A stretch of 64,000 bases of DNA from Lysobacteraceae bacterium (GCA_003241895.1 QBLY01000004.1:1-64000), one strand, 5' to 3'. Counted from the first letter of the stretch, positions 8,269 to 19,336 are shown. Numbers and translations are program-made. The notes: generated by a model from the letters alone, not told the origin.

Positions 8269-10617
8269 ATGCGCCATCGCCTGACCGCCCTCGCCCTGCT
8301 TGCGGCCTGCGCCGCCCCGGCGCTGGCGCAAGACACGCCGCTGACCCTGGACCAGGCGATGTCGCATCCCGACTGGATCGGATCCCCGGTGGAATCGGCC
8401 TGGTGGTCACTGGACGGTGCGCGCGTCCATTACACCCTCAAGCGCGACGGCTCGCCGGTGCGCGACACGTGGACCCTGCCGGTGGCCGGTGGCGAGCCGG
8501 TGCGGGTGGAAGGCGCAACCCAGGCCGACGTCGATGGCGCCCAGGTGGTGTATGACGCCACCCGCCGACGCGCGCTGTTCGTGCGCAACGGCGATGTGTT
8601 CCTGCGCCAGGTCGGCGGCAGCCTGCAGCAGCTCACGCGCAGCGTCGAACTCGAAGCCGCGCCGCGCTTCGCCTCCGATGACCGCGGCGTGATCTGGCGC
8701 GTGGGCAACGACTGGTTCCGCTGGTCGCCCGACACCCGCCTGGCGCAGCCGGTGGCGCTGCCGCGCGCGGTGAAGGATCCGGCCGCGGCGCCCGAACCCG
8801 ATGTGCTTCGTGATCAGCAGCTGCGCCTGAGCGGCGCGCTGGCGCTGGAGAGGCAGCAGCGCGAGACGCTGCGCGACCAGGCCGAAGCCAACCGCCGCAC
8901 CGACCCCACGCGCGCCGCCGTGCCGGTGTACCTGGGCGAAAAGATCGAGATCGCCGACACCGCGCTGTCGCCCGACGGCCGCTGGCTGGCGGTGGTGACC
9001 ACCGCCAAGGGCGCTGAAACCGGCCAGGCCGGCAAGATGCCCAAGTACGTCACCGAATCGGGCTACGAGGAAATGGAGGACGTGCGCGTGCGCGTCGGCC
9101 GCAACCCGCCGCTGGGCCACCAGCTCAAACTGGTGGACCTGAGTGATGGCAGCATTCGCGACCTGGCCATGTCGGCCCTGCCGGGCATCGCCACCGACCC
9201 GCTGGCCGCCCTGCGCAAGGCCGCCAAGCTTGACCCGCTCAACGGCGAACGCGCCGTGCGGGTGGACACGCTGCAGTGGAACGACGACGGCAGCGCCATC
9301 GCCCTGATGGCGCGCGCGGTGGACAACAAGGACCGCTGGATCGCCACCGTGGACTTCGCCGGGGCCAGGCTGCAGTCCGCGCACCGGCTCACCGACCGGG
9401 CCTGGATCAACTGGAACTTCAACGACTTCGGCTGGCTGCCCGGCGGCCGCACGCTGTGGTACCTGTCGGAGGAGTCGGGCTATTCGCACCTCTACACCAC
9501 GGTGCCGGGCCAAAGCGCCAAGCGCCTGACCTCGGGCCGCTGGGAAGCTTCCTCGCCGGTGTGGTCGCCCGACGGCGCCACGGCGTACGTGGTGTGCAAC
9601 CGCGAACGCCCCGGCGACTACGAGGTTTGCGCGGTGCCGGGCAATGGCGGCGAGGTGCGGGAGATCACCTCGCTCGACGGCGTCGAGGATTTCAGCCTGT
9701 CGCCTGACGGCAGCCAGCTGCTGCTGCGCTGGTCGGCGCACCACACGCCGCCGCAGCTGGCGGTACAGGCGGTGGCGGGCGGCGAAGCGGTGAAGCTCAC
9801 CGACACGCGCAGCGCGCAGTTCAAGGCGCGCACCTGGCTGGCGCCGAAAACCGTGCGCGTACCGTCCAAGCATGGCGCCGGCGACGTCTGGGCCAAGCTC
9901 TACCGCCCGGCGGTGCTCGAGGCGGGCAAGCAGTACCCGGTGGTGATGTTCGTGCACGGCGCGGGCTACCTGCAGAACGTCAGCGAACGCTACCCGGCTT
10001 ACTTCCGCGAGCAGATGTTCCACCAGCTGCTGGTCGAGCGCGGCTTCATCGTGCTGGACATGGACTACCGCGCGTCGGAGGGCTACGGCCGCGACTGGCG
10101 CACGGCGATCTACCGGCAGATGGGCCACCCCGAGCTCGAGGACTACCTGGACGGTATCGACTACCTGGTGGCCAACCACCAGGCCGACCGCGCCAAGGTC
10201 GGCATCTACGGCGGCAGCTACGGCGGCTTCATGAGCTTCATGGCGATGTTCCGTGCGCCCGGGGCCTTCGTTGCCGGCGCCGCGCTGCGGCCGGTCACCG
10301 ACTGGACCAGCTACAACCACGAATACACGTCCAACATCCTCAACACGCCCGAGCTCGATCCCGAGGCCTACGCCAAGTCGTCACCGATCGAATACGCGCA
10401 GAACCTGCGCGGCCACCTGCTGATCAGCCACGGCATGATCGACGACAACGTGTTCTACCAGGACTCGGTGCGGCTGGCGCAGCGGCTGATCGAGCTCAAG
10501 AAGGACCACTGGGAACTGGCCAGCTACCCGCTGGAGCGCCACGCCTACCAGCATCCGGAAAGCTGGTACGACCAGTACCGGCGCATCCTGCAGCTGTTCG
10601 AGCGGACGCTGCAGTAA
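8269..10617 (+). CDS. Secreted S9-family peptidase (prolyl oligopeptidase/DPP-like)
   Basis: 782 residues with a Sec signal peptide (residues 1-20, APALAQD). An N-terminal beta-propeller of TolB/DPP-IV type spans about residues 30-510, and a C-terminal alpha/beta-hydrolase domain follows from about 530. The catalytic triad is visible: Ser650 in YGGSYGGFMS, Asp725/726 in HGMIDDNVF, His758 in LERHAYQHP. This points to a periplasmic or secreted serine peptidase that trims peptides, probably with proline-directed or dipeptidyl activity. The propeller lacks the DEEM-type motif of true DPP-IV seen in the second S9 gene at 26053, so its specificity probably differs. It converges on xanB2 with only 6 bases between stops and no terminator visible. 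Confidence 0.88.
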   Translation: MRHRLTALALLAACAAPALAQDTPLTLDQAMSHPDWIGSPVESAWWSLDGARVHYTLKRDGSPVRDTWTLPVAGGEPVRVEGATQADVDGAQVVYDATRRRALFVRNGDVFLRQVGGSLQQLTRSVELEAAPRFASDDRGVIWRVGNDWFRWSPDTRLAQPVALPRAVKDPAAAPEPDVLRDQQLRLSGALALERQQRETLRDQAEANRRTDPTRAAVPVYLGEKIEIADTALSPDGRWLAVVTTAKGAETGQAGKMPKYVTESGYEEMEDVRVRVGRNPPLGHQLKLVDLSDGSIRDLAMSALPGIATDPLAALRKAAKLDPLNGERAVRVDTLQWNDDGSAIALMARAVDNKDRWIATVDFAGARLQSAHRLTDRAWINWNFNDFGWLPGGRTLWYLSEESGYSHLYTTVPGQSAKRLTSGRWEASSPVWSPDGATAYVVCNRERPGDYEVCAVPGNGGEVREITSLDGVEDFSLSPDGSQLLLRWSAHHTPPQLAVQAVAGGEAVKLTDTRSAQFKARTWLAPKTVRVPSKHGAGDVWAKLYRPAVLEAGKQYPVVMFVHGAGYLQNVSERYPAYFREQMFHQLLVERGFIVLDMDYRASEGYGRDWRTAIYRQMGHPELEDYLDGIDYLVANHQADRAKVGIYGGSYGGFMSFMAMFRAPGAFVAGAALRPVTDWTSYNHEYTSNILNTPELDPEAYAKSSPIEYAQNLRGHLLISHGMIDDNVFYQDSVRLAQRLIELKKDHWELASYPLERHAYQHPESWYDQYRRILQLFERTLQ

Positions 10618-10623
10618 AGCGGC

Positions 10624-12556
<1,933 letters not shown>

Positions 12557-12557
<1 letters not shown>

Positions 12558-12602
12558 AACGGGGTCAGGTTCACTTCTGGAAGCGAACCTGACCCCGTTT
12601 TT
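12557..12602. repeat. GGGGTCAG palindrome, type B (full copy), terminator-like
   Basis: 16-bp perfect inverted arms (12557-12572 and 12585-12600; arm AAACGGGGTCAGGTTC), extendable through the loop with one mismatch, followed by T5. It begins inside the hemF stop codon and can act as the hemF terminator. It shares its GGGGTCAG outer arm with the palindromes at 28279, 39612 and 61979 and with the damaged copy at 43837. Confidence 0.85.
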
Positions 12603-12604
12603 GC

Positions 12605-12642
12605 AAATAAAAACCCCGCGGGCCAGGGGAAGCCCGCGGGGT
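12605..12642 (-). terminator. Intrinsic terminator of the polA-downstream sRNA
   Basis: On the minus strand, an 11-bp GC-rich stem (ACCCCGCGGGC / GCCCGCGGGGT) with loop TTCCCCTG is followed by TTTTTATTT. It ends the structured RNA described at 12605-12740 and any read-through from polA. Confidence 0.85.
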
Positions 12643-12740
12643 CAGGTGGAGCCTAAGGCTGGGGAGAGCCCGGCTCCGGTTGGATCCACTCAGGGGAGGG
12701 AGTGATCCTGCGTCGGACCTTGCATCCGACGCTGCTAGTA
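12605..12740 (-). ncRNA. Structured small RNA, sX13-like, downstream of polA
   Basis: The roughly 135 bases of minus strand preceding the terminator fold into consecutive hairpins. Hairpin 1 is 12732-12710, an 8-bp perfect stem. Hairpin 2 is 12708-12682, with a bulged 9-bp stem and loop CCTCCCCT. Hairpin 3 is 12677-12648, with a GGAGCC/GGCTCC outer stem and an inner loop CTCCCC. The terminator hairpin has loop TTCCCCTG. Three loops therefore expose CCCC, suited to pairing with G-rich ribosome-binding regions. From memory, Xanthomonas sX13 is a roughly 115-nt Hfq-independent virulence sRNA with C-rich loops encoded next to polA; identity here is inferred from structure and location. A TACTAG at about 12740 could be the -10; no good -35 was seen. 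The rest of 12741-12855 shows no coding potential. Confidence 0.72.
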
Positions 12741-12855
12741 GACACCCCGGAGAATGAGAAGTTCGTGAACGACCGGGTTAATTGATTGTTGGATTCAGGA
12801 GGCGTTCATTCGCTGGCAACTTGCTGATAAACAGGGTGATTTACGTCACGGAAAT

Positions 12856-15588
12856 TCAGTGAGCCTGGTCCCAGTTCATGCCGGTGCCCACATCCACCAC
12901 CAGCGCCACTTTCAGTTCCGCCGCCGACTCCATCAGGGACCGCACCTGGGCCACCAGTTCGTCCACGAAGTCCGCATCGGCCTCGAACACCAGTTCATCG
13001 TGCACCTGCATCAGCAGCGCGGCCCGGTCCGCGTGCCCGGCCAACCAATGGTGCACGGTCACCATGGCGCGCTTGATGATGTCGGCGGCCGTGCCCTGCA
13101 TCGGTGCGTTGATGGCGGCGCGCTCGGCGCCCGCGCGCTGGGCCTGGTTGCGCGAGTGGATCTCGTTGAGCTGCAGGCGGCGGCCGAACACCGTTTCCAC
13201 GTAGCCCTGGTCGCGCGCCTGCTGGCGGGCGCTGTCCATGTATTCGCGCACGCCCGGGTAGCGGTTGAAGTAGAGCGCGATGTAGTCCTGCGCCTCGCCG
13301 CGGCCGATGCCCAGCTGCTTTGCCAGGCCGAACGCGCTCATGCCGTACATCAGGCCGAAGTTGATGGCCTTGGCGGCGCGGCGCTGGTCGCCCGACACCT
13401 GGTCCAAAGGCACGCCGAACACTTCGGCGGCGGTGGCGCGGTGCACGTCCAGGCCACCTTCGAAGGCGCCGACCAAGCCCGGGTCGCCCGAGAGGTGGGC
13501 CATGATGCGCAGCTCGATCTGCGAGTAGTCGCAGGCGACGATGCGGCGGCCCGGCGGCGCGATGAAGGCGGTGCGGATGCGCCGCCCGTCCTCGCTGCGG
13601 ATCGGGATGTTCTGCAGGTTCGGGTCGTTCGAGCTCAGGCGGCCGGTGGCGGCGCCGGCCTGGTGGTAGCTGGTGTGCACGCGGCCCGTTTCCGGGTTGA
13701 CCATCTCGGGCAGCTTGTCGGTGTAGGTGTTGCGCAGCTTGGCCAGGCTGCGGTAGTCGAGGATCAGGCGCGGCAGCTCGTGCTGGTCGGCAATGGCTTC
13801 CAGCGCCTCTTCGTTGGTGGACGGCGCGCCGCCGGGCGTCTTCACCATCGCCGGCAGCTTGAGTTCCTCGAAAAGAAGCGCACCCAGCTGCTTGGGCGAA
13901 TCGAGGTTGAAGGCGCGCCCGGCGATCTCGTGCGCGCGCTGCTGGGCGGCCAGCATACGGGTGGAAAGGTCGGCGCTCTGGCGGCGCAGCTCGGCCGAAT
14001 CCACCAGCACGCCGGTGGCCTCCATCTTCTCGAGCACCGGCACCAGCGGCATCTCGATCTCGCGATACACCTTCTTTAGCGACGGAATCGCCGCGAGCTT
14101 GGCGGACAGCACATGGTGCAGGCGCAGGGTCACGTCGGCGTCTTCAGCGGCGTACGCGGTGGCGTCGTCCAGCGCGACCTGCGAGAACGCGATCTGCTTG
14201 GCACCCTTGCCTGCCACCTGTTCGTACTTGATGGTGGTGTAGCCCAGGTACTTCTGGGCCAGCGTATCCATGTCGTGGCGCTGGCCGCCGGCGTTGAACA
14301 CGAAGCTTTCGAGCATCGTGTCCTGGGCGTAGCCCTGCACCACCACGCCGTGGCGGCGCAAAATATGCAGGTCGTATTTGCCATGCTGGCCGAGCTTGGG
14401 CTTGCCGGCGTCCTCGAACATCGGGCGCAGGGCTTCCAGCACCGCGCTGCGGTCCAGCTGCGCAGGCGCACCCGGGTAATCGTGCGCCACCGGGATGTAG
14501 CAGGCCTTGCCGGTCTCGACCGCGAAGCTCAGGCCGACCAGGTTGGCGCGCATCGGGTCCAGCGCATCGGTTTCGGTATCGAACGACACCAGCGGCGCCG
14601 CCTGCAGCCGTTCGATCCAGGCCTGCAGGCGGTCCATGTCCAGCACGCATTCGTATTCGCCCGGCGCGGCCAGCGCCGGATCCAGCGGCGCTTCTTCGGC
14701 CACAGCTGGGGCGGCGGCGCGCGGCCCGGCACCGGCCGGTGCAGCCTTGCCGTCGAGCTCGCGCAGTGCGCCGCCGAAGCCGAAGTGGCCGTAAAGCTCG
14801 CGCAGCGCATCCACGTCACGCGCGCGCAGCTTGAGGTCGGTGGGCGCCTGGTCCAGCGCGACGTCGACCTTGATGGTCACCAGCCGCTGGTTCAGCGGCA
14901 GGCGCCCAAGCGCCGCGCGCAGGTTCTCGCCGATCTTGCCGCCGATCTTGTCGGCGTTGGCCACCACGGCGTCCAGCGTGCCGTACTCGCCCAGCCATTT
15001 GGCGGCGGTCTTGGGGCCGCATTTGTCCACCCCGGGAATGTTGTCCACGCTGTCGCCCATCAGCGACAGCAGGTCCACGATCTGGTCGGGCCGCACGCCG
15101 AACTTCTCCACTACGCCAGCGTCGTCCATCACGCTGCCGGTCATGGTGTTGGTAAGCGTGATGCCCGGCCGCACCAGCTGGGCAAAATCCTTGTCGCCGG
15201 TGGAAATGGTGACCGGGATGCCGTGCGCGTGCGCCTGCAGCGCCAGCGTGCCGATGACGTCGTCGGCCTCCACGCCGGCCACGCGCAGGATCGGGAAGCC
15301 CAGGGCCTCGACGATCTTCATCATCGGTTCCACCTGCGACCGCAGCTCGTCGGGCATGGGCGGGCGCTGGGCCTTGTACTGCGGGTACATTTCGTCGCGG
15401 AAGGTCGGGCCCGGGGCGTCCACCACGAAGGCGGTGAAGTCGGGGTTTTCCTTCAGCGTGGCGCGCAGCATGTTGACGATGCCGAACAGGGCCCCGCTCG
15501 GGGACCCGTCGGGCGCCGTCAGCGGCGGCAGCGCGTGGAAGGCGCGGTAGAGGTAGGAAGAGCCGTCGATCAGGACGAGGCGGGACAT
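12856..15588 (-). CDS. polA: DNA polymerase I
   Basis: 910 residues with all three activities. The 5' nuclease domain spans about residues 1-290 (VLIDGSSYLYRAFHALP at the start). The 3'-5' proofreading exonuclease spans about 315-500, with intact motifs FDTETDALD, KYDLHILRRHG and YAAEDADVTL. The polymerase spans about 515-910, with motif A ACDYSQIELRIMAH, motif B RRAAKAINFGLMYG and motif C QVHDELVFE. It fills gaps in replication and excision repair. Downstream lies the sX13-like RNA, recalling the polA-spf (Spot 42) neighbourhood of enteric bacteria. Confidence 0.98.
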   Translation of the reverse strand: MSRLVLIDGSSYLYRAFHALPPLTAPDGSPSGALFGIVNMLRATLKENPDFTAFVVDAPGPTFRDEMYPQYKAQRPPMPDELRSQVEPMMKIVEALGFPILRVAGVEADDVIGTLALQAHAHGIPVTISTGDKDFAQLVRPGITLTNTMTGSVMDDAGVVEKFGVRPDQIVDLLSLMGDSVDNIPGVDKCGPKTAAKWLGEYGTLDAVVANADKIGGKIGENLRAALGRLPLNQRLVTIKVDVALDQAPTDLKLRARDVDALRELYGHFGFGGALRELDGKAAPAGAGPRAAAPAVAEEAPLDPALAAPGEYECVLDMDRLQAWIERLQAAPLVSFDTETDALDPMRANLVGLSFAVETGKACYIPVAHDYPGAPAQLDRSAVLEALRPMFEDAGKPKLGQHGKYDLHILRRHGVVVQGYAQDTMLESFVFNAGGQRHDMDTLAQKYLGYTTIKYEQVAGKGAKQIAFSQVALDDATAYAAEDADVTLRLHHVLSAKLAAIPSLKKVYREIEMPLVPVLEKMEATGVLVDSAELRRQSADLSTRMLAAQQRAHEIAGRAFNLDSPKQLGALLFEELKLPAMVKTPGGAPSTNEEALEAIADQHELPRLILDYRSLAKLRNTYTDKLPEMVNPETGRVHTSYHQAGAATGRLSSNDPNLQNIPIRSEDGRRIRTAFIAPPGRRIVACDYSQIELRIMAHLSGDPGLVGAFEGGLDVHRATAAEVFGVPLDQVSGDQRRAAKAINFGLMYGMSAFGLAKQLGIGRGEAQDYIALYFNRYPGVREYMDSARQQARDQGYVETVFGRRLQLNEIHSRNQAQRAGAERAAINAPMQGTAADIIKRAMVTVHHWLAGHADRAALLMQVHDELVFEADADFVDELVAQVRSLMESAAELKVALVVDVGTGMNWDQAH

Positions 15589-15690
15589 GGCGGGGCCTGG
15601 CAGGACGATGCGGTGATTTTAAGCCCCCGCGGCCCTTGAGCGCCCGCGGTGCATGGGCCATGCTCGAAGGCCCACCCGAGGTATGCCGCC

Positions 15691-16014
15691 ATGACCTTCC
15701 TTTTGCCGCTGCTGCTCGCCTTTGCTGCCCAGGACGCCGCGCCCGCGCAACCGGTCCAGGAAGCGCCCATTCCCGAAAAGGCGGTGGCCGCCCCGGCCAA
15801 GGAAGACGCCCCCACCGTCAGCATCCGCACCGAGGGCAATGGCGACCGGGTCGAGGAATACCGCCAGGGCGGCCGGGTTTACATGGTCAAGGTCACGCCC
15901 AGCCGCGGCGCCGCTTACTACCTCATGGACACCGACGGCAACGGCAAGCTCAACCGCGACGATCGCGATCCGCGCGTGTCGCCGGTGCACTGGACCATCT
16001 ACGAATGGGATTGA
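15691..16014 (+). CDS. DUF2782-type secreted small protein
   Basis: 107 residues. Start at 15691 (MTFLLPLLLAF) is chosen because GAGG lies 8 bases upstream and it gives a signal peptide of about 15 residues; an upstream in-frame ATG at 15649 would mask it. After an Ala/Pro-rich linker comes a compact domain (VEEYRQGGRVYMVKVTPSRG, then YYLMDTDGNGKL) typical of DUF2782, a family I recall beside polA in pseudomonads. DTDGNGKLNRDD superficially resembles an EF-hand loop. Probably periplasmic, function unknown. Its end overlaps the TRAP small-permease start by 10 bases. Confidence 0.75.
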   Translation: MTFLLPLLLAFAAQDAAPAQPVQEAPIPEKAVAAPAKEDAPTVSIRTEGNGDRVEEYRQGGRVYMVKVTPSRGAAYYLMDTDGNGKLNRDDRDPRVSPVHWTIYEWD

Positions 16015-16526
16015 CGCGCTTCGCGCCGCTGCTGCGCGCCGCTGATGCCGTGAGTGAAGCCGCCGGGCGACTGGCCGGGCTGCTGGCGATTGCGCTGGTT
16101 GGCCTGGTGTTTGCACTGGTGGTGGCGCGCTATGCGCTGGGCATCGGCTCGGTGGCGGCGCAGGAAGCCGTGCTGTGGCTGCACGCATCGGTATTCCTGC
16201 TGGGCCTGGCGTATGCGCTCAAGCACGGTGCGCATGTGCGCGTGGACGTATTCTCGCAGCGCTGGACGCCGCGCACCCGGGCCTGGCTGGAGTTCGCCGG
16301 CATGGTGCTGCTGCTGATGCCGTTCTGCCTGCTGATGGCCGGCATGAGCTGGGACTACGTCGCCGCCAGCTGGGCCGTGAAAGAAGGCTCCCGTGACCCG
16401 GGCGGACTGCCGGGCTGGTACCTGCTCAAGTCGCTGCTGCCGCTGTCGGCGTTCCTGCTGATGCTGCAGGCCGCAGCCGAGACCCTGCGCGCGCTGCGCG
16501 TGGCCCTCGCGCGTGAGCCGTCATGA
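16005..16526 (+). CDS. TRAP transporter small permease (DctQ family)
   Basis: 173 residues with four hydrophobic segments and the DctQ pattern of long charged loops (LKHGAHVRVDVFSQRW). It forms the membrane complex with the large permease for Na+-driven uptake using a periplasmic binding protein. The start at 16005 lies inside the DUF2782 coding end; the upstream open frame to 15636 is the shadow of that gene. Its stop overlaps the next ATG (ATGA), indicating translational coupling. Confidence 0.9.
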   Translation: MGLTRFAPLLRAADAVSEAAGRLAGLLAIALVGLVFALVVARYALGIGSVAAQEAVLWLHASVFLLGLAYALKHGAHVRVDVFSQRWTPRTRAWLEFAGMVLLLMPFCLLMAGMSWDYVAASWAVKEGSRDPGGLPGWYLLKSLLPLSAFLLMLQAAAETLRALRVALAREPS

Positions 16527-17905
16527 GCCTGCACGACCAGCACGTGCTGATGCTGGCCCTGCTGCTGCTGGGCCTGTTCGCAGGCCTGGCCAGCGGCTTC
16601 CCGGTGGCGTTCGTGCTGGGCGGCGTGGCCATGCTGGTGGCGCTGCTGGGCTTGGCGCTGGGCAACTTCGACCCCAGCTTCCTGGAGGCCTTCCCGAACC
16701 GCCTGTTCGGCGTGATGACCAATGAAACGCTGGTGGCGGTGCCGCTGTTCGTGTTCATGGGCGTGATGCTGGAGAAATCGCGCATCGCCGAGTCGCTGCT
16801 CGAAGCGGTGGCGTCGCTGTTCGGGCGCAGGCGCGGCGGCCTGGTGGTGGCGGTGCTGCTGGTGGGCGCCATGCTGGCGGCGTCCACCGGCATCGTCGGC
16901 GCCACGGTGGTGGCGATGGGCCTGATCTCGCTGCCCACCATGCTGCGCAACGGCTACTGCCCGCGCCTGGCCTCGGGCGCCATCTGCGCCTCGGGCACCC
17001 TGGGCCAGGTGATCCCGCCTTCGATCGTTCTGGTGCTGCTGGCCGACCAAATGGGAAACGCCTACCAGCAGGCTCAGCTTAAGCAAGGCATCTTCGCGCC
17101 CGAATCGGTGTCGGTGAGCGACCTGTTCGCCGGCGCGCTGGTGCCGGGGCTGGGGCTGGTGACGCTGTACCTGGCCTACGTGCTGTGGGTGGCCTGGCGC
17201 CATCCCGAGCGTGCGCCGGCGCTGCGCGACCTCACGCCGCGCTCGGCCGGCGACCTGGCCAAGGCCATCGTGCCGGCGCTGGCCCTGATCGGCCTGGTGC
17301 TGGGCTCGATCCTGGCCGGCATCGCCACCGCCAGCGAGGCTGCGGCGGTGGGCGCCGTGGGCGCCACCGCCTTCGCCGCGCTCTACGGGCGGCTGGGCGT
17401 GAAGCGACTGCTCGAGGTCGGCACGCAAACCGTAAAAGTCACCGCGATGGTGTTCGCCATCCTGCTGGGCGCCGCGCTGTTCTCGCTGGTGTTCCGTGGC
17501 TACGGTGGCGACGACCTGGTGCACGAGATGCTGACCGCGCTGCCCGGCGGCAAGTGGGGCGCCGTGGTGGCGGTGATGCTGCTGATGTTCCTGCTGGGCT
17601 TCGTGCTGGACTTCATCGAGATCATCTTCGTGGTGGTGCCCATCGTCGGCCCCGTGCTGCTGGCGCTGGGCGTGGACCCGGTGTGGCTGGGCGTGATGAT
17701 GGCGATCAACCTGCAAACGTCTTTCCTGACGCCGCCGTTCGGCTTCGCGCTGTTCTACCTGCGCGGCGTGGCGCCGCCCGAAGTGCTCACCGGCGACATC
17801 TACCGCGGCGTGGTGCCCTTCATCGGCCTGCAGCTGCTGATGCTGGCGCTGGTGGCGGCGTTCCCGGTGCTGGCCACCGGCCTGCCGGACTGGCTGTATG
17901 GCTGA
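16523..17905 (+). CDS. TRAP transporter large permease (DctM family)
   Basis: 460 residues, very hydrophobic, about 12 membrane segments. DctM signatures are present: GFPVAFVLGGVAML near the start, STGIVGATVVAMGLISLP, ASGTLGQVIPPSIVLVLL, ASEAAAVGAVGA and LQTSFLTPPFGFALFYLRGV. It is the transport channel of the TRAP system. A length above the roughly 425 typical of simple DctM fits the group partnered with TakP-like binding proteins. The binding protein is encoded convergently 18 bases away rather than in the same operon. Confidence 0.93.
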   Translation: MSLHDQHVLMLALLLLGLFAGLASGFPVAFVLGGVAMLVALLGLALGNFDPSFLEAFPNRLFGVMTNETLVAVPLFVFMGVMLEKSRIAESLLEAVASLFGRRRGGLVVAVLLVGAMLAASTGIVGATVVAMGLISLPTMLRNGYCPRLASGAICASGTLGQVIPPSIVLVLLADQMGNAYQQAQLKQGIFAPESVSVSDLFAGALVPGLGLVTLYLAYVLWVAWRHPERAPALRDLTPRSAGDLAKAIVPALALIGLVLGSILAGIATASEAAAVGAVGATAFAALYGRLGVKRLLEVGTQTVKVTAMVFAILLGAALFSLVFRGYGGDDLVHEMLTALPGGKWGAVVAVMLLMFLLGFVLDFIEIIFVVVPIVGPVLLALGVDPVWLGVMMAINLQTSFLTPPFGFALFYLRGVAPPEVLTGDIYRGVVPFIGLQLLMLALVAAFPVLATGLPDWLYG

Positions 17906-17923
17906 GCGGCTTATGCGCCAGGA

Positions 17924-19021
17924 TCAGCCTCGGTTGGCGTAGTAGGACTCTTCCGACACGGCGTGCCAGGCCTTGGCCTGCGCCCGGAAGGTGCGCATGG
18001 AGTCCAGGGCCCGGCGCGCGAGCGGGTCGGACGCGGCCACTTCCTCGAGCACTTTCTCGGAGGCTTTGCGCAGCGCAAGCAGCACGTCGGCCGGCAGCTG
18101 GCGCAGCTCGACGTCGTGCTCACGCACCAGCGCATCGAGCGCCTGCTGGTTGCGCGCGGTGTATTCGGCCAGCATCGAGGTGTTCACCGCGCTGCAGCAC
18201 AGCGCAACGATTTCCTGCAGGTCCTCGGGCAGCGTTTCGTAGGCGGCCTTGTTCACCATGCACTCCAGCGTCGGACCCGGCTCCTGCCAGCCCGGGTAGT
18301 AGCAGAACTTCGCCGCGCGGTGCAGCCCGAAGGCCAGGTCGTTGTAGGGGCCCACCCACTCGGCCGCGTCAAGGGCGCCCGACTGCAGCGCGCTGAAGAT
18401 CTCCGCGCCCGGCAGGTTCACCGGCGTGGCGCCCACGCGCGCCATCACTTCGCCACCCAGCCCAGGGATACGCATCTTCAGGCCTTTGAGCGAGGCCAGC
18501 GACTCGATGGGCTTGCGGAACCAGCCGGCCATCTGCACGCCGGTGTTGCCGGCCGGGAACGGCACCAGGCCGAAGGGGGCATAGAGTTCGCGCCACAGCT
18601 CCAGGCCGCCGCCGTAGTAAAGCCAGCCGTTCATTTCCTGCGCGTTCAAGCCGAACGGCACCGCGGAGAAGAACGGCGCCGCCGCAGCCTTGCCCTTCCA
18701 GTAATAGCTGGCGGAGTGGCCCATCTCGGCGGTGCCGCGGCTGACGGCGTCGAACACCTCGAACGCCGGCACCAGTTCGCCGGCGCCAAAAACCTTGACG
18801 GTCAGGCGCCCGGCGCTGGCCTGGGTGATCAGTTCGGCCAGGCTTGCCGCGCCGGTGCCCAGCCCGGGGAAATTGGTGGGCCAGGACGTGACCATCTTCC
18901 AGGCGAAGCTCTGGCTGGACGTGCCCGGCCCGGCCTTGCCCTCGGGGCGCGCACCGCAGGCGGCCAGGCCGGTGGCCACGGCCGCCAGGCCGGCACCGCG
19001 CAGGAGTTCACGTCGCTTCAT
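17924..19021 (-). CDS. TRAP substrate-binding lipoprotein, TakP-like
   Basis: 365 residues from MKRRELLRG at 19021 (AAGGG 8 bases upstream). The N-terminus combines a twin-arginine-like KRRELLRG with a lipobox LAACG, predicting a Tat-exported lipoprotein. The body has the TakP/2-oxoacid-binding pattern: YYWKGKAAAAPFFSAVPFGL, FPAGNTGVQMAGWFRKPI, LKGLKMRIPGLGGEVMARVG and LDAAEWVGPYNDLAFG. Characterised relatives bind 2-oxo acids, lactate or mannitol-like ligands; the ligand here is unknown. It is transcribed toward the permease genes, so expression must be coordinated from two promoters. Confidence 0.88.
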   Translation of the reverse strand: MKRRELLRGAGLAAVATGLAACGARPEGKAGPGTSSQSFAWKMVTSWPTNFPGLGTGAASLAELITQASAGRLTVKVFGAGELVPAFEVFDAVSRGTAEMGHSASYYWKGKAAAAPFFSAVPFGLNAQEMNGWLYYGGGLELWRELYAPFGLVPFPAGNTGVQMAGWFRKPIESLASLKGLKMRIPGLGGEVMARVGATPVNLPGAEIFSALQSGALDAAEWVGPYNDLAFGLHRAAKFCYYPGWQEPGPTLECMVNKAAYETLPEDLQEIVALCCSAVNTSMLAEYTARNQQALDALVREHDVELRQLPADVLLALRKASEKVLEEVAASDPLARRALDSMRTFRAQAKAWHAVSEESYYANRG

Positions 19022-19086
19022 CGTCAGCACCCTTCCCGGACAAGACCCCGATTATGCGCCGGCCGCCGACCGCCGTCCCGGCTGCC

Positions 19087-19170
19087 GATCAGGCGGGGGT
19101 GAGGTTGGCGTAGCCCAGCACCAGCCACTTGGCGCCGCCGCGCTCGAAGTTGGCCTGGATGCGGGCGTGG
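19087..19170 (-). pseudogene. Displaced duplicate of the uvrD 3' end
   Basis: 84 bases match 20095-20178 (the last codons and stop of uvrD) with only three mismatches and no gaps; the two copies are exactly 1008 bases apart in the same orientation. Read on the minus strand it encodes the uvrD C-terminus WLVLGYANLTPA and its stop, but it has lost the upstream gene body. It looks like the original uvrD tail left behind when the intervening segment was inserted. Confidence 0.85.
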
Positions 19171-19336
19171 AGGGGGGGCGCTACGCCGGCATGGCAGCAT
19201 CCGTAACGAGGTCAAGGTGCACTGCACGCAGGGCGTTGCGGAGAATCTGACCCGGCCTGCGTTTGCGAAAAGCGATACGATTCGAATGCATCTTGGCTCC
19301 ACTTTCTCCTAACTCAGCCCAAAAGGATTGATGCCG

